Shown here piece by piece: positions 32,013 to 41,818 of a stretch of 64,000 nucleotides of DNA. This DNA comes from Trichomonas vaginalis G3 (Eukaryota > Parabasalia > Trichomonadida > Trichomonadidae): positions 25,001,896 to 25,065,895 of the forward strand of contig NC_067206.1 of NCBI RefSeq assembly GCF_026262505.1, written 5' to 3'. Both the position numbers and the translations under genes were made by a program. Under the pieces are notes generated by a model. That model did no database searches and was not told the origin of the DNA. It saw only the letters and a program-made list of their open reading frames with translations. The first letter of the stretch is position 1. The number at the start of each line of letters is the position of its first letter.

Positions 32013-34430
32013 CTATACTTCGGCTGAAGCATAGTCATTATTTGGCAGTTCATCAATTGTTGCCAAAACATTTTCATTAGTTAGTTCATTAGTACCAATG
32101 GCTATTGTTTCTTCGTCGTTGTACTCATTATCATCTTTTTTATTTTTCGGTTTAAAATGCACAAAATAATAATAAACTCCAAAACAAATTGCAGCGACGA
32201 GCCAGATTCCTATAAGGCTTCCAATTATTATTCCAGCAGTTTTTCCTCCTTTATTAGCTTTATTTTCCTTGGATTTGCTTGGATCACCCGGATTTCCTCC
32301 TGGTTGATTTGGATCATCTGGATTTCCTCCTGGTTGACTTGGATCACCTGGATTTCCTCCTGGTTGATTTGGATCACCTGGATTTCCTCCTGGTTGATTT
32401 GGATTTTCATATTCACCAGTTTCTTCATTATATTTATAATTTATTGTCTTTCCACCAATTTCATTATTACTATATTTTACCGATATGATTACTTCTTCGC
32501 ATGATTTGGCATTTTTAAGGAAATCACCCTCAAGTTTGTCTGTTCCAAGATATGTAAATTTGTTTATTGAGCAATCTTTAAATGCATTTGGATCAATAAA
32601 CTTTATATTATTTGAAATAAAGATTTCAAATTTATCTCCTTTAACAAAAGATTCTGGAATTGTTAATTCATTTATGTTTTCGATGGTGACTTTATCGAGT
32701 TTGGTGAAATGAGTCAATGTTGGTAATGATTTGATTTCTTGAAGTCTTATCATCGAATTTGAATTTGATTTTGGAATGTTAAATTTGACTAATTTAACTG
32801 TATCTTTGAAGTAATCAAATGTAAGAATACTGAATCCAGTAGTTTCGTAAATCAATTCTGTAATTGGACAATTAACGAATGCATCTGTCTTAACTGAATT
32901 TGTGATGTCTTCAGTAGTTTTAATTGTTATACTTGTGAGACTAGAACATGAATCAAATGCACCATTTCCAATTGATGTAACACTATTACCGATTGTTATA
33001 CTTGTGAGACTAGAACAATTATAAAATGCACTATCTTCAATTGATATAACACTATTAGGAATTGTTATACTTGTGAGTTTAGAACAATTATAAAAAGTAT
33101 TTTTTCCAATTGATTTAACACCATCAGGAATTGTTATACTTGTGAGACTAGAACATTCATAAAATGCAGTATTTCCAATTGATGTAACACTATTACCGAT
33201 TGTTATACTTGTGAGACTAGTACATTTACAAAATGCACTATCTTCAATTGATATAACACTATTAGGAATTGTTATACTTGTGAGACTAGTACATTCATAA
33301 AATGCAGTATATCCAATTGATGTAACACTATTAGGAATTGTTATACTTGTGAGACTAGAACATTCATAAAATGCTTCATTTCCAATTGATGTAACACTAT
33401 TAGGAATTGTTATACTTGTGAGACTAGTACATTCATAAAATGCATAAATTCCAATTGATGTAACATTATTAGGAATTGTTATACTTGTGAGTTTAGAACA
33501 TCCAGAAAATGCACTATTTCCAATTGATGTAACACTATTAGGAATTGTTATACTTGTGAGACTAGAACATTCAGAAAATGCACTATTTCCAATTGATGTA
33601 ACACTATTAGGAATTGTTATACTTGTGAGTTTAGAACATCCAGAAAATGCACTATCTTCAATTGATGTAACACTATTACCGATTGTTATACTTGTGAGAC
33701 TAGAACATGAATCAAATGCATAAATTCCAATTGATGTAACATTATTAGGAATTGTTATACTTGTGAGTTTAGAACATTCAGAAAATGCACTATTTCCAAT
33801 TGATGTAACACTATTAGGAATTGTTATACCTGTGAGACTAGAACATTCAGAAAATGCATAAATTCCAATTGATGTAACACTATTACCGATTGTTATACTT
33901 GTGAGACTAGTACATTTACAAAATGCACTATCTTCAATTGATATAACACTATTAGGAATTGTTATACTTGTGAGACTAGAACATTCATAAAATGTACTAC
34001 TTTCAATTGATTTAGCACTATTAGGAATTGTTATACTTGTGAGACTAGAACATCCAGAAAATGCATTATATCCAATTGATGTAACACTATTAGGAATTGT
34101 TATACTTGTGAGACTAGAACATGAATCAAATGCACCATTTCCAATTGATGTAACACTATTAGGAATTGTTATACTTGTGAGACTAGTACATTCATAAAAT
34201 GCATAAATTCCAATTGATGTAACACTATTAGGAATTGTTATACTTGTGAGTTTAGAACATCCAGAAAATGCACTATTTCCAATTGATGTAACACTATTAG
34301 GAATTGTTATACTTGTGAGACTAGTACATTCATAAAATGCACTATCTTCAATTGATGGTTTGCCACTTGGAATTGCATAACTGCCTTCCGGACAATAACA
34401 GTATGCAGATGAAAATAGGCAAAACAACAT
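32013..34430 (-). CDS. BspA-like (TpLRR) surface protein with membrane anchor
   Basis: The start is taken at the ATG giving [11 protein letters not shown], because the longer frame would begin at TTG. That yields 805 residues with a signal peptide of about 11-16 residues. About 20 TpLRR repeats of 23 residues follow ([19 protein letters not shown]), then a non-repetitive domain and four [14 protein letters not shown] proline-glycine repeats. A single membrane segment (about 731-757) precedes a 48-residue acidic tail ending NNDYASAEV. BspA-like proteins are abundant trichomonad surface proteins thought to bind host or bacterial ligands. Repeats 6-7 and 16-17 are near copies of each other, suggesting internal duplication. 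A Maverick begins 115 bp upstream of the start. Confidence 0.92.
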   Translation of the reverse strand: MLFCLFSSAYCYCPEGSYAIPSGKPSIEDSAFYECTSLTSITIPNSVTSIGNSAFSGCSKLTSITIPNSVTSIGIYAFYECTSLTSITIPNSVTSIGNGAFDSCSSLTSITIPNSVTSIGYNAFSGCSSLTSITIPNSAKSIESSTFYECSSLTSITIPNSVISIEDSAFCKCTSLTSITIGNSVTSIGIYAFSECSSLTGITIPNSVTSIGNSAFSECSKLTSITIPNNVTSIGIYAFDSCSSLTSITIGNSVTSIEDSAFSGCSKLTSITIPNSVTSIGNSAFSECSSLTSITIPNSVTSIGNSAFSGCSKLTSITIPNNVTSIGIYAFYECTSLTSITIPNSVTSIGNEAFYECSSLTSITIPNSVTSIGYTAFYECTSLTSITIPNSVISIEDSAFCKCTSLTSITIGNSVTSIGNTAFYECSSLTSITIPDGVKSIGKNTFYNCSKLTSITIPNSVISIEDSAFYNCSSLTSITIGNSVTSIGNGAFDSCSSLTSITIKTTEDITNSVKTDAFVNCPITELIYETTGFSILTFDYFKDTVKLVKFNIPKSNSNSMIRLQEIKSLPTLTHFTKLDKVTIENINELTIPESFVKGDKFEIFISNNIKFIDPNAFKDCSINKFTYLGTDKLEGDFLKNAKSCEEVIISVKYSNNEIGGKTINYKYNEETGEYENPNQPGGNPGDPNQPGGNPGDPSQPGGNPDDPNQPGGNPGDPSKSKENKANKGGKTAGIIIGSLIGIWLVAAICFGVYYYFVHFKPKNKKDDNEYNDEETIAIGTNELTNENVLATIDELPNNDYASAEV

Positions 34431-34436
34431 TCTAGG

Positions 34437-34443
34437 AAAATGA
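34437..34443 (-). promoter_or_regulatory. Inr of the BspA-like gene
   Basis: The minus strand reads TTTCATTTTCC just before the ATG at 34430; TCATT matches the trichomonad initiator and places the transcript start about 10 bp from the ATG. It supports the ATG start over the upstream TTG. Confidence 0.6.
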
Positions 34444-34544
34444 AATTTTAATAAACCTCTCAATATTTTCAAAAAAAAAAAAAAAAAAAACTAGTTTTTG
34501 ACTAGTCAAAGAAGTGATCCCACTCACAAATAATGTGATCTTAG

Positions 34545-34576
<32 letters not shown>

Positions 34577-34648
34577 TAGTGGGGCTTCCAGGCACTTCGT
34601 GCCCTCTAGCCCCGAAGATGTTTAGTATAAATGAAGTTTTTATTCGGA
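34545..34648 (+). repeat. Left terminal inverted repeat of Maverick A
   Basis: Thirty A, then GGTAGTGGGGCTTCC, a small GGCAC-TTC-GTGCC hairpin and an AT-rich stretch. It matches the reverse complement of 56386-56489 with few differences. Confidence 0.9.
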
Positions 34649-34654
34649 AAATTG

Positions 34655-34740
34655 TTAGTCTTCTGGTGTGAATTCGGAGGACTCTTCTTCTTCCTCCATT
34701 GCTTCTGGGAAGAAGCCTTCTTCTGGGTCGAAAACATTAT
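34655..34740 (-). pseudogene. 3' end of an acidic-tailed Maverick gene (fossil A)
   Basis: The minus strand between the left TIR and the methyltransferase reads as a protein tail (DPEEGFFPEAMEEEEESSEF) ending in a stop next to the TIR. The rest of the gene is absent. The right end of the element has unrelated DNA here. Confidence 0.45.
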
Positions 34741-34834
34741 ATAATGTTTCACTTTTCACAAATTATATATGTTTTCATGTTTTGTCACTTTTCTGTCACT
34801 TTTCAGGAAAAAACATTTTTATTATTATATATAA

Positions 34835-35652
34835 ATGAATTTTACAAAACCTCCGTTACCGTTCTTTGGAAATAAGAGTAAATGTAAAGATATTATATTG
34901 AGAGAACTTAAGAAACTACCGAATGGTCTAACATTTGTAGATTTGTTCGGTGGAAGTTTCTATATATCCCATTTATGTCATACAATATTCCCAGACTCAA
35001 AGATTATATGCAATGACTTCGACAACTATATGGACCGTCTCAAACATATTCCAGACACAAACAATATATGAAAGAGTTAAAAGAAAAGATACCTATAGGT
35101 AAGATGGAACGTATACCATTAGATAACAAAAATATTGTGAGAGAGGTTTTGAAAAAAGCAGAATATATAGACTGGGATAGTATATCTGCTAGACTATTAT
35201 ATAGTGGTTCTATAAGAGTTCATGACATTGAAACACTTATGTCAAAAGTTTTATATCTTAACTATACAAATGTTTTCAAAGAGGACATAGAAAAATATAT
35301 TGAGGGTATAGAGTTTGTGAGATGTCATTGGACAGATTTGTATGAAAAATATAAAGACAAGGAAAATGTTTTCTTTATAGTGGACCCGCCGTTCTATAAC
35401 ACATGGGATTTTCAATACCAAGTAGACTGGACTTTGAGAGACTCTTTAGAAACTTTAGACGTTTTACATAACCATCCATGCTTTTACTTTACATCCGATA
35501 AAAGTGGTTTGGAAAGTGTCATGAGATGGTTAGAGGACATACATGACTATGATTTTAGATACGATAAGATAGAATATGAGAGAGGTCCTATAAACTGGAG
35601 AAAGTGTCATAACAAAGAAATTTTATTGGTAAGTAAATGTGGTTTGAAATAG
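34835..35652 (+). pseudogene. Dam-like N6-adenine DNA methyltransferase (fossil A, left arm)
   Basis: The D12-class adenine methyltransferase motifs are visible: PLPFFGNKSKC near the start, the AdoMet site VDLFGGSFYIS, and the catalytic DPPFYNT. These enzymes methylate adenine N6 in DNA. Trichomonas genomes are known to carry 6-methyladenine and many Dam-like genes, several in Mavericks. The gene is preceded by the element box TTTTTATTATTATATATAA before ATG. This copy is broken once or so; the inverted copy is at 55210-56028. Confidence 0.82.
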
Positions 35653-35791
35653 GACTACTTGTTTTAGGTTTTTTCCATTGTGTCATTTATTTATTTGACG
35701 TGGCAGAAAAGTACAGAGAATATGAAGATGAACCAATGCCTGCAAATGTTCAGTATATGTACTCGTAAGAGATATTTTTATCTAATATTAA

Positions 35792-36154
35792 ATGGACGCA
35801 CAGAACTTAGCGAATGCACAGCAACCTGGACAACCAAACCCAGAGAATATTCCAAATGAAGTTAGAATACAAACTGCAATGGCAAACTATGGTCAAGTGC
35901 CAACAGATGTACAAATGCAAACTGCCATGTCAAATGACGCTGCGTTAGGTTTGCCACCATGGTATGCAAATATGAGATGGAAAGAGTTTTATACAAACCC
36001 TGAAGTGGGATATAAACAACTTTATGCAGATGACGCGAGCACAGGAGTTGACCCAGAATATGTTTTCTACCAGAGGAGAAACAGAATGTATGAGCTCCAG
36101 TTAAAGAATGCTATGGAACTCAACAGGAAACGTAAGAGACTAGGCGGACATTAG
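35792..36154 (+). CDS. Maverick small protein, 120 residues (fossil A, left arm)
   Basis: Looks whole. The N-terminus is rich in N, Q and P and carries two related segments (VRIQTAMANYGQVP and VQMQTAMSND). A tryptophan-containing middle (LPPWYANMRWKEF) is followed by a basic C-terminus (NRKRKRLGGH). The family is not recognised; a virion or core role is a guess. The box TTTTTATCTAATATTAA precedes the ATG. The right-arm twin is at 54708-55070. Confidence 0.6.
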   Translation: MDAQNLANAQQPGQPNPENIPNEVRIQTAMANYGQVPTDVQMQTAMSNDAALGLPPWYANMRWKEFYTNPEVGYKQLYADDASTGVDPEYVFYQRRNRMYELQLKNAMELNRKRKRLGGH

Positions 36155-36172
36155 ATTTTTACATATAGTAAA

Positions 36173-36415
36173 ATGGGTTTCTTCAGTAAGATAGGAAACT
36201 TCTTTCGAAATGTTGGAAGAGGTATATGGAATGGAATAAAAACCGTAGGAAGAGGAATTTGGAACGGAGTCAAAAATATTGGTAAAAGAGTAGGTCAGTT
36301 CGTTGGTATTATACCTAAAGACCCTGAACCAGAAGAACAAGCTCCTGTTATACAACAGCCTGAACCTGCACCACAGTCTAGTTGGCAACCAAATCCAACA
36401 CCTCAACCGTATTAA
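36173..36415 (+). CDS. Glycine-rich amphipathic small protein (fossil A, left arm)
   Basis: Looks whole at 80 residues. The first 45 are an amphipathic, membrane-active-looking repeat (GFFSKIGNFFRNVGRGIWNG, then a near repeat GIKTVGRGIWNG). The tail is a P/Q-rich stretch ending in PQPY. This resembles small hydrophobic proteins of Polintons and virophages and, loosely, the lytic minor protein of adenoviruses; that is inference. It lies 18 bp after the preceding gene and has its own box before the ATG. Confidence 0.55.
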   Translation: MGFFSKIGNFFRNVGRGIWNGIKTVGRGIWNGVKNIGKRVGQFVGIIPKDPEPEEQAPVIQQPEPAPQSSWQPNPTPQPY

Positions 36416-36418
36416 AAA

Positions 36419-37267
36419 TTATATTTTTACCGTTCGATAGTAGTTGTATATGAAACTAAGTTCTAAGTAAAACGCATGGTATAATGGAATTATTCTCTTT
36501 CTTCCATCTGTAGTAAACCATACTTGAAAGTCTGAAATACTTCCACTTGGTGGTTCATATAACTTTGTAGGTTTTTCGTAAAAGTCATTTGCCAAGCATA
36601 AGAAAGAGTTTTGAGCGCCAGAAAATGAAGCATGAACAATAATAGCAGCTGGGTCGAAAACATCTTTAAATAAATATGGTTCATCTCTTGCATATCGACT
36701 GTAAATATTTGCTAAAGGAAGTTTGACTTTCTGATTTAACATTCTTTGCAAATAATACCATGACATTGCAGTGAATTCTGTATATATTTGTTCGTCTTTC
36801 TTTGGATTGTCTTCGTAGATTTGAAATGACACTTGTGAATTTTGTTTGTCATATACAATTCTCACATAAAGTGTGCTCTCGGTATTTGCATATTCATCAG
36901 CATATTTTGCATAACATGAATTTATTTTATCTTCTATATTTTTTAACGCAGTCTGTAGAGAAGATGAAAGGTCAACTTGTATTAGCTCAATTTCTTCCCA
37001 CATTTTTCGTTTCCCTTCAGATATATAATCTATATGAAACCTTACAATAAATGGAAAACTTTTATCTTCTACAGACACAAATTTTATTCTACGAAAGCCA
37101 ATAGCTTTTGTGACAGATGGGTCTCTTAGCCATCTTAATGGGTAGTCAAAACGATAGCCTTCATGCTTTACGGTCTCTGTCTCAAACTTTTGACCGACAT
37201 TAGTAAAAAGTTCATCTAATGGTTTAGTTGTAGCAACTCTTGAATTTTCTTTTTCTATTGGAAGCAT
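36419..37267 (-). CDS. Capsid-like (penton/minor capsid candidate) protein (fossil A, left arm)
   Basis: Looks whole at 282 residues. Motifs YRFDYPLRWL, KAIGFRRI and the C-terminal FQVWFTTDGRKRIIPL are shared with a relic in the centre (41819-42652). In looser form they are shared with 58493-59374 of the second Maverick (YEYPRHWV, KAIEIRQV). The alternating beta pattern and divergent pairing with the fibre gene fit a virion protein such as a penton. That role is inferred; no structural comparison was made. It is divergent from the fibre gene across 18 bp. Confidence 0.6.
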   Translation of the reverse strand: MLPIEKENSRVATTKPLDELFTNVGQKFETETVKHEGYRFDYPLRWLRDPSVTKAIGFRRIKFVSVEDKSFPFIVRFHIDYISEGKRKMWEEIELIQVDLSSSLQTALKNIEDKINSCYAKYADEYANTESTLYVRIVYDKQNSQVSFQIYEDNPKKDEQIYTEFTAMSWYYLQRMLNQKVKLPLANIYSRYARDEPYLFKDVFDPAAIIVHASFSGAQNSFLCLANDFYEKPTKLYEPPSGSISDFQVWFTTDGRKRIIPLYHAFYLELSFIYNYYRTVKI

Positions 37268-37285
37268 ATTTTATCTAGAATAAAA
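37268..37285. promoter_or_regulatory. 18-bp bidirectional promoter, capsid-like/fibre (left arm)
   Basis: ATTTTATCTAGAATAAAA is the whole space between two divergent ATGs. It is nearly palindromic around CTAG, so each gene reads a T-rich then A-rich box directly before its start. The right arm has the same spacer at 53580-53597. Confidence 0.6.
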
Positions 37286-39017
37286 ATGTCAAATGAAACA
37301 GCGTCTATGAGAGAAATACAACACAACCGACAACTCATTATGCAAGCTCTAAATAAGAACACAACAAACTTTTCAAACTATTCTAAGATATCTGAGTCAT
37401 TGAAAGAAGGAAACTTAAAACTGACATTAAACCCAATGACAGATGAGTTTCTGTTTCAAGACAATAAGAACCATACTGTCTGTATAAATCCAACAAAAGG
37501 AACTTTAAACGAGAAACCTATAAATGAACTTCTTTTGAAAACAGATGTTGACAACAAAGCTGACAAAGAATATGTAGACGATGCAATAGCAAAAGAAGAA
37601 GAAAGAGCTAACAATGCTTATGCAACAAAAGAACATACTCATCCTGAACTAGCAGACAAAACATATGTTGACAATAAAATGTCAAGTGAAGTGACAAGAG
37701 CTGAAAACGAATATTCTAAAAAGACTCATACACATTCTATATCTGAAATAACAGACTTACAAGAAACCTTAAACAGTAAAAGTGCCGTTGGACATACACA
37801 TACCATTGCAAATATTACAAACTTACAAGAAACCTTAAACAGGAAAAGTGACGTTGGACATACACATACCATTGCAAATATTACAAACTTACAAGAAACC
37901 TTAAACAGGAAAAGTGCCGTTGGACATACACATACATCTTCTGAAATAACAGACTTAAACGTTAGCCTTGAAAATAAAGCAGATAAAACATATGTCAATG
38001 AAATATACCAAAGTTTAGTTGGAACAAAAAATATTGAGACTATTGTTGGTGACCTTTCTGTCAATGAAGAAAATAAATATTTTAGATGGCAGTTGGTACA
38101 GTCCTTAGAAAATGGTACACGGTATAAACTCATTCCGAAAAATAACAATGAAATGTATGTAAGCTATAAAAAGAGTGATGGTACACAAGTTAAAGTTCCA
38201 TTAGACAACAACTGCTACTTAAACTTATATGGAGACGAACAAAAGAAATATTTAAGAGTTTATGAAATGACAGATATGACATTGCCTGACCCAGCTCCAG
38301 CACCATATTATTATGACTATGGAGATGACGTCAGAACACCACATGTAGATGAACAAAAGCTAACATTATATTTAGATTTTTATAGATATAAAAGATATAA
38401 TGCAATAGAAAAAACGAGAATAGTATACTATTATGAAGATGACAGAAATAAATATTATAGTCAAGACTTTACCTACCCTGAAAACATAAGATTATATTAT
38501 AAAAAATATTCTGACACAAACCAGAAGAAACCTGAAATAGTTGCACTATTTTAAGTTCAAAAGAGACAATCCTATAATGTCTCATATGTTTGATTTAATG
38601 AACCCAGTAGGTTCTATTTATACATCTATGGAAGCAAGAGGTCCTCAAGTAATGTTTGGTGTTGGGGCATGGGAACAAATAGTCGACAGGTTTTTGTATT
38701 GTGCAAACTCTTCAAAGGAAACAGGTGGAAGTAAAACGATTTCAGGTGAAAATTTACCTGCGCACAGTCACTACATAGATTTAAGTACATCTCAAGCAGG
38801 TGGCATAGCATAGATATTGGGATTGGTCAGGAATGACAAAAGGTCAAGGATATGATGTTAAAGACGACGTTAAGTTTGCTATAAATTGTTACTGGGATGA
38901 CACTCAGGGAGAAGAAACCATACACATTTCGTTTCAGGATATACACAAACAACGGGACAAAGTAAAGAATACATGCCACCTTACATGACAGTTTACGCAT
39001 GGTATAGAATTGCTTAG
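37286..39017 (+). pseudogene. Phage-tail-like fibre gene (fossil A, left arm)
   Basis: An N-terminal region (MSNETASMREIQHNRQLI onward, about 100 residues) may anchor in the virion. A shaft follows with KADKxYVD heptads and several 21-residue GHTHTIANITNLQETLN repeats, the form seen in bacteriophage tail fibres. A middle module rich in Y and charged residues is unique to this arm. The end is a tail-collar-like head (PVGSIYTSM, FLYCANSS, LPAHSHYI). It probably serves in receptor binding. The copy is broken about twice. Its end overlaps the integrase tail to tail. Confidence 0.7.
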
Positions 39018-39972
39018 TCGTCATTTTCAACTTCTTTAGCATATTCGTCAGGAGTTGTCTTATATTTGTTAGGAACTGTCTTTGAAAGTATACCACCTTG
39101 AACTTTGACAAGTTTGAAACGAGGTCTGACAATAGTCGTTTTATCTTTCTGCTTGCAGTCTGTACATTTTGCCATGTTTGCCTAAAACTTCATAATATTC
39201 TCTTGTATACTTTCTTCTATTTTTACGAACACGAATGTGAGTACCTGTCGAGTTCCCATTGTTGTCATAGTCAATAGTATTTTCATATGGGTCGCGTTTA
39301 GGTATTTCTATTTTTACTTTGTCACCTTTCTTAAGTTTGAAGCCTGGCATTCTTTCTTGTTTGTCTCTTTTGACTAAATTGTGAAATATATAGTCTTTCT
39401 CTAAGTCAGGGTTGTTTTTCATTTCTTCAGGGGAGTGGTTTCCCAAACCTTTTTGTTTACGGTTATTGTAAATATTTAAAACTTGTCTCATCTTTGCCAT
39501 GGAGAAGTGTCTATACTTGTCGTCATATGACATTTCATCTACCTCACCACCTTGTGGTTGGTTTAAGTCTCTTAAGATTTTTATACAACTGTCAATGACA
39601 CCAAGAGCAGAATGGTTTTGGTCGACAATGAAATATTGGTTTACATTTTTTGAACGCAGATAGTTTTTAATATCGTCTGATTTGAAGAAACTTTCACAGT
39701 CAGATGTCAGTTTGTTTGGATGGTATTTGTCAACGAATATTGTCAAAGCAGTTTTCACATCTAAAATATTTTTGGACCATAATGGTATGGCTCACAGTAT
39801 CTTGTGTTTTGACCAACAAATATTAGCCAGTATGGTGGTCCATTTCTCTATTTCTCGGAATGTTTTCCAAGATATCCATAAACCAAGCATTTGGTGTTGA
39901 ACTAAAGATTTTTACCATGAGTGCTTTCTTTGTTGCCTTAGAAACATACGGGTCCTTGTTTGAATTCGTCAT
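39014..39972 (-). pseudogene. Retroviral-type (rve) integrase (fossil A, left arm)
   Basis: The rve core is recognised by WFMDILEN, YWLIFVGQNTRYCEAIPL, LTSDCESSF and NHSALGVIDS in the paired copies. A C-terminal RNRRKYTREYYEVLGKHGKMY domain follows, presumably DNA-binding. Maverick integrases insert the element DNA. This copy is broken in a few places. It is divergent from the next gene across 18 bp. Confidence 0.8.
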
Positions 39973-39990
39973 TTTTTACCCTATAAGAAA
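39973..39990. promoter_or_regulatory. 18-bp bidirectional spacer, integrase/glycine-rich protein
   Basis: TTTTTACCCTATAAGAAA separates two divergent start codons. It has the T5-A then A-rich layout seen before most genes of this element. Confidence 0.5.
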
Positions 39991-40403
39991 ATGGGTTTAT
40001 TTGGCGCATTAGCAGGAGTTGCATCCAGATTTTTGCCCGCAGTGGGAACAATAGCCAGAGGTGTATTTGGAGTTGGAAGGAAGATTTTGAGTACATTAGG
40101 TATACTTAAAGAGAAAGCACAACCTATTATACAAACTGTACAGAAAGGTTGGATGTAGCACGAGATGCAGCAAATCTTATTCCAAATCCTGAAAACAGAG
40201 GAAAAGTTCAAGGATGGATGGACAATGTAGGAAGAGAAGCAGGAAACTACTATAACAAAGCAAATGACTACTATAACCAAGCAGGGCACTATATGGACCA
40301 AGGTGAAAGATTCTTTAACAGAGGATATAACCATGCACAACAATGGGTAAACAATAACCAACCTCAACCGCCTCAAACGTGGGAATGTAAAGTTTTTTAC
40401 TGA
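39991..40403 (+). pseudogene. Membrane-active-looking small protein (fossil A, left arm)
   Basis: The N-terminus MGLFGALAGVASRFLPAVGT is a hydrophobic glycine/alanine helix. It is followed by polar, repeat-like NYYNKANDYYNQAGHYMDQG segments. It resembles minor capsid or lysis factors of Polinton-like viruses; inference only. This copy is broken; the twin is at about 50701-51104. Confidence 0.5.
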
Positions 40404-40409
40404 GATGAA

Positions 40410-40565
40410 ATGAACAATACAGCATTGAGACAAATGGGCTCAAGATGGATTTGTCGACTTCCAGCAGTTACACAACACGTGTTTGTCAAGTTCTTCCTAT
40501 ACCTCAGGAAGTTTTAGACCGACTTAAAAAACTAAACAACCAGTTGAAAACAAAACCAAACTAAA
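40410..40565 (+). other. Short reading-frame region between promoter boxes (fossil A)
   Basis: The region is bracketed by two copies of the box TTTTTTACTGAGATGAA before ATG. It can encode only 35-40 residues. A short product ending VLPIPQEVLDRLKK is the more protein-like reading. Both arms keep it. No family is recognised. Confidence 0.35.
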
Positions 40566-40583
40566 ATTTTTTACTGAGATGAA

Positions 40584-41166
40584 ATGACCGAAGAAGTTGA
40601 AACGGTAGATTGACACCACAAACAAAAAGTTCAGAACCATTGTCAAAACCTGTCAAAGAACTTACAGATGAAGAGAAAAATTCAATAATAGAAAGTGCCA
40701 GGTCTGGAAATACAAACCCTAACTATAAAGTCACTTTTCATAGAAATGGAACGGCTAGTATCTCAAAAAAGAAACAGACTATGACAAAATAAATATTGAA
40801 GTCTGAAGGAGTTAAAGAGACAACAGATGGGAAAGTATATTTACCGACCAACAGTTCATTATAGAACATCTCATTGACTTAGAGTCGAAATATTCTAAAC
40901 TTTACAACAAACACAAAAAGTTGAAAGGAAAACAAAAACAAATGGCATATGATATTTATGAAGATACTAACGACACAACCATACCTGCAAGTGAAGTAAA
41001 GTCAGAGGAACCGAAAAGTGACGAAAAACCAATAGAAGAAGAAAAACCAAAAACTGAAGATAAACCAAAACCAAAGTTTAGTCTGGAGACTAAACCAAGC
41101 CAACCTTCATTAGCTGGTATGGGTTGGCGTCAAAGACTTTTGGTAGCCGGTGGTTATGTTAAGTAA
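40584..41166 (+). pseudogene. Charged linker protein ending in GMGWRQRL...GYVK (fossil A, left arm)
   Basis: This is the left copy of the 193-residue gene at 49930-50511, broken in this arm. It is rich in lysine and glutamate, with an EEKPKTEDKPKPKF linker before a conserved tail. Function unknown. Confidence 0.5.
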
Positions 41167-41215
41167 AGAAAAAAAACATTTTTTTAAAAAATATATTTTT
41201 TTATTTTATTTGAAA

Positions 41216-41535
41216 TGTACGTTGAGTTTGTTGAAGAAGACCGTTGGGAAACTTGTTTGTTAGATGAGAAATATGAAATTCACTGTTCTGAGCCTTTTGA
41301 AGTCAGAAACAAAAAGACAAAAAGAGTTTTAGCGAATGGGAGCAAAATGACGGATTATGCTAGATGAGGATTGGTGGAAAACACTATTTTAAACATGTTG
41401 TCATTGCAACTCATTTTATACCAAACCCTAACAATCTACCTTTTGTAGACCACATAAACCATATAAGAAACGACAATAGACTTGAAAACTTACGTTGGGT
41501 CACTTGTTCTGAAACAGTAAGACATAGGCAAATTT
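41216..41535 (+). pseudogene. HNH homing-endonuclease relic (fossil A, centre)
   Basis: An N-terminal YEI...FEVRN segment resembles the NUMOD4 domain. It is followed by the HNH signature FIPNPNNLPFVDHINHIRND, then RLENLRWVT. Such endonucleases cut DNA to spread themselves. It lies exactly where the two arms stop matching. Broken. Confidence 0.65.
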
Positions 41536-41818
41536 AGAGATATTGTATTCGAATTTGTCGACGAACTAGAAGATGAAGCAATGAAATTACAGACTATGGT
41601 AAGCATACGTTTGAGTTTACTACTATAGCGAAGAACAGGACTCTTTCTACCTTTATACCGGCGTAAACTATAGAAAATTACAAGTATGTTTTACTAAGGC
41701 AGGCTGTGCTTATGTAAACACTAGAGATACAGATGGAAAACACGTTCATATATTTTCTCAACAAATTCAAAAGCTATATGGCATACAATTTTAAAACCAT
41801 ATATTTTTACATATATTA

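Larger units (their letters stand above)
34775..41190 (+). repeat. Left long arm of Maverick A
   Basis: From the stretch before the methyltransferase to just after the GYVK-ending gene, this arm matches the inverted sequence at 49905-56095. The middle of the fibre gene is not shared. Confidence 0.88.

Noticed and set aside
32279-32488. Repetitive + strand frame DHLDFLLVD opposite the BspA-like gene
   Set aside because: Antisense reading of the proline-glycine repeats.
32950-34370. CRISPR-like regular repeats
   Set aside because: The 69-bp periodicity encodes the TpLRR repeats of a protein; there are no unique spacers.
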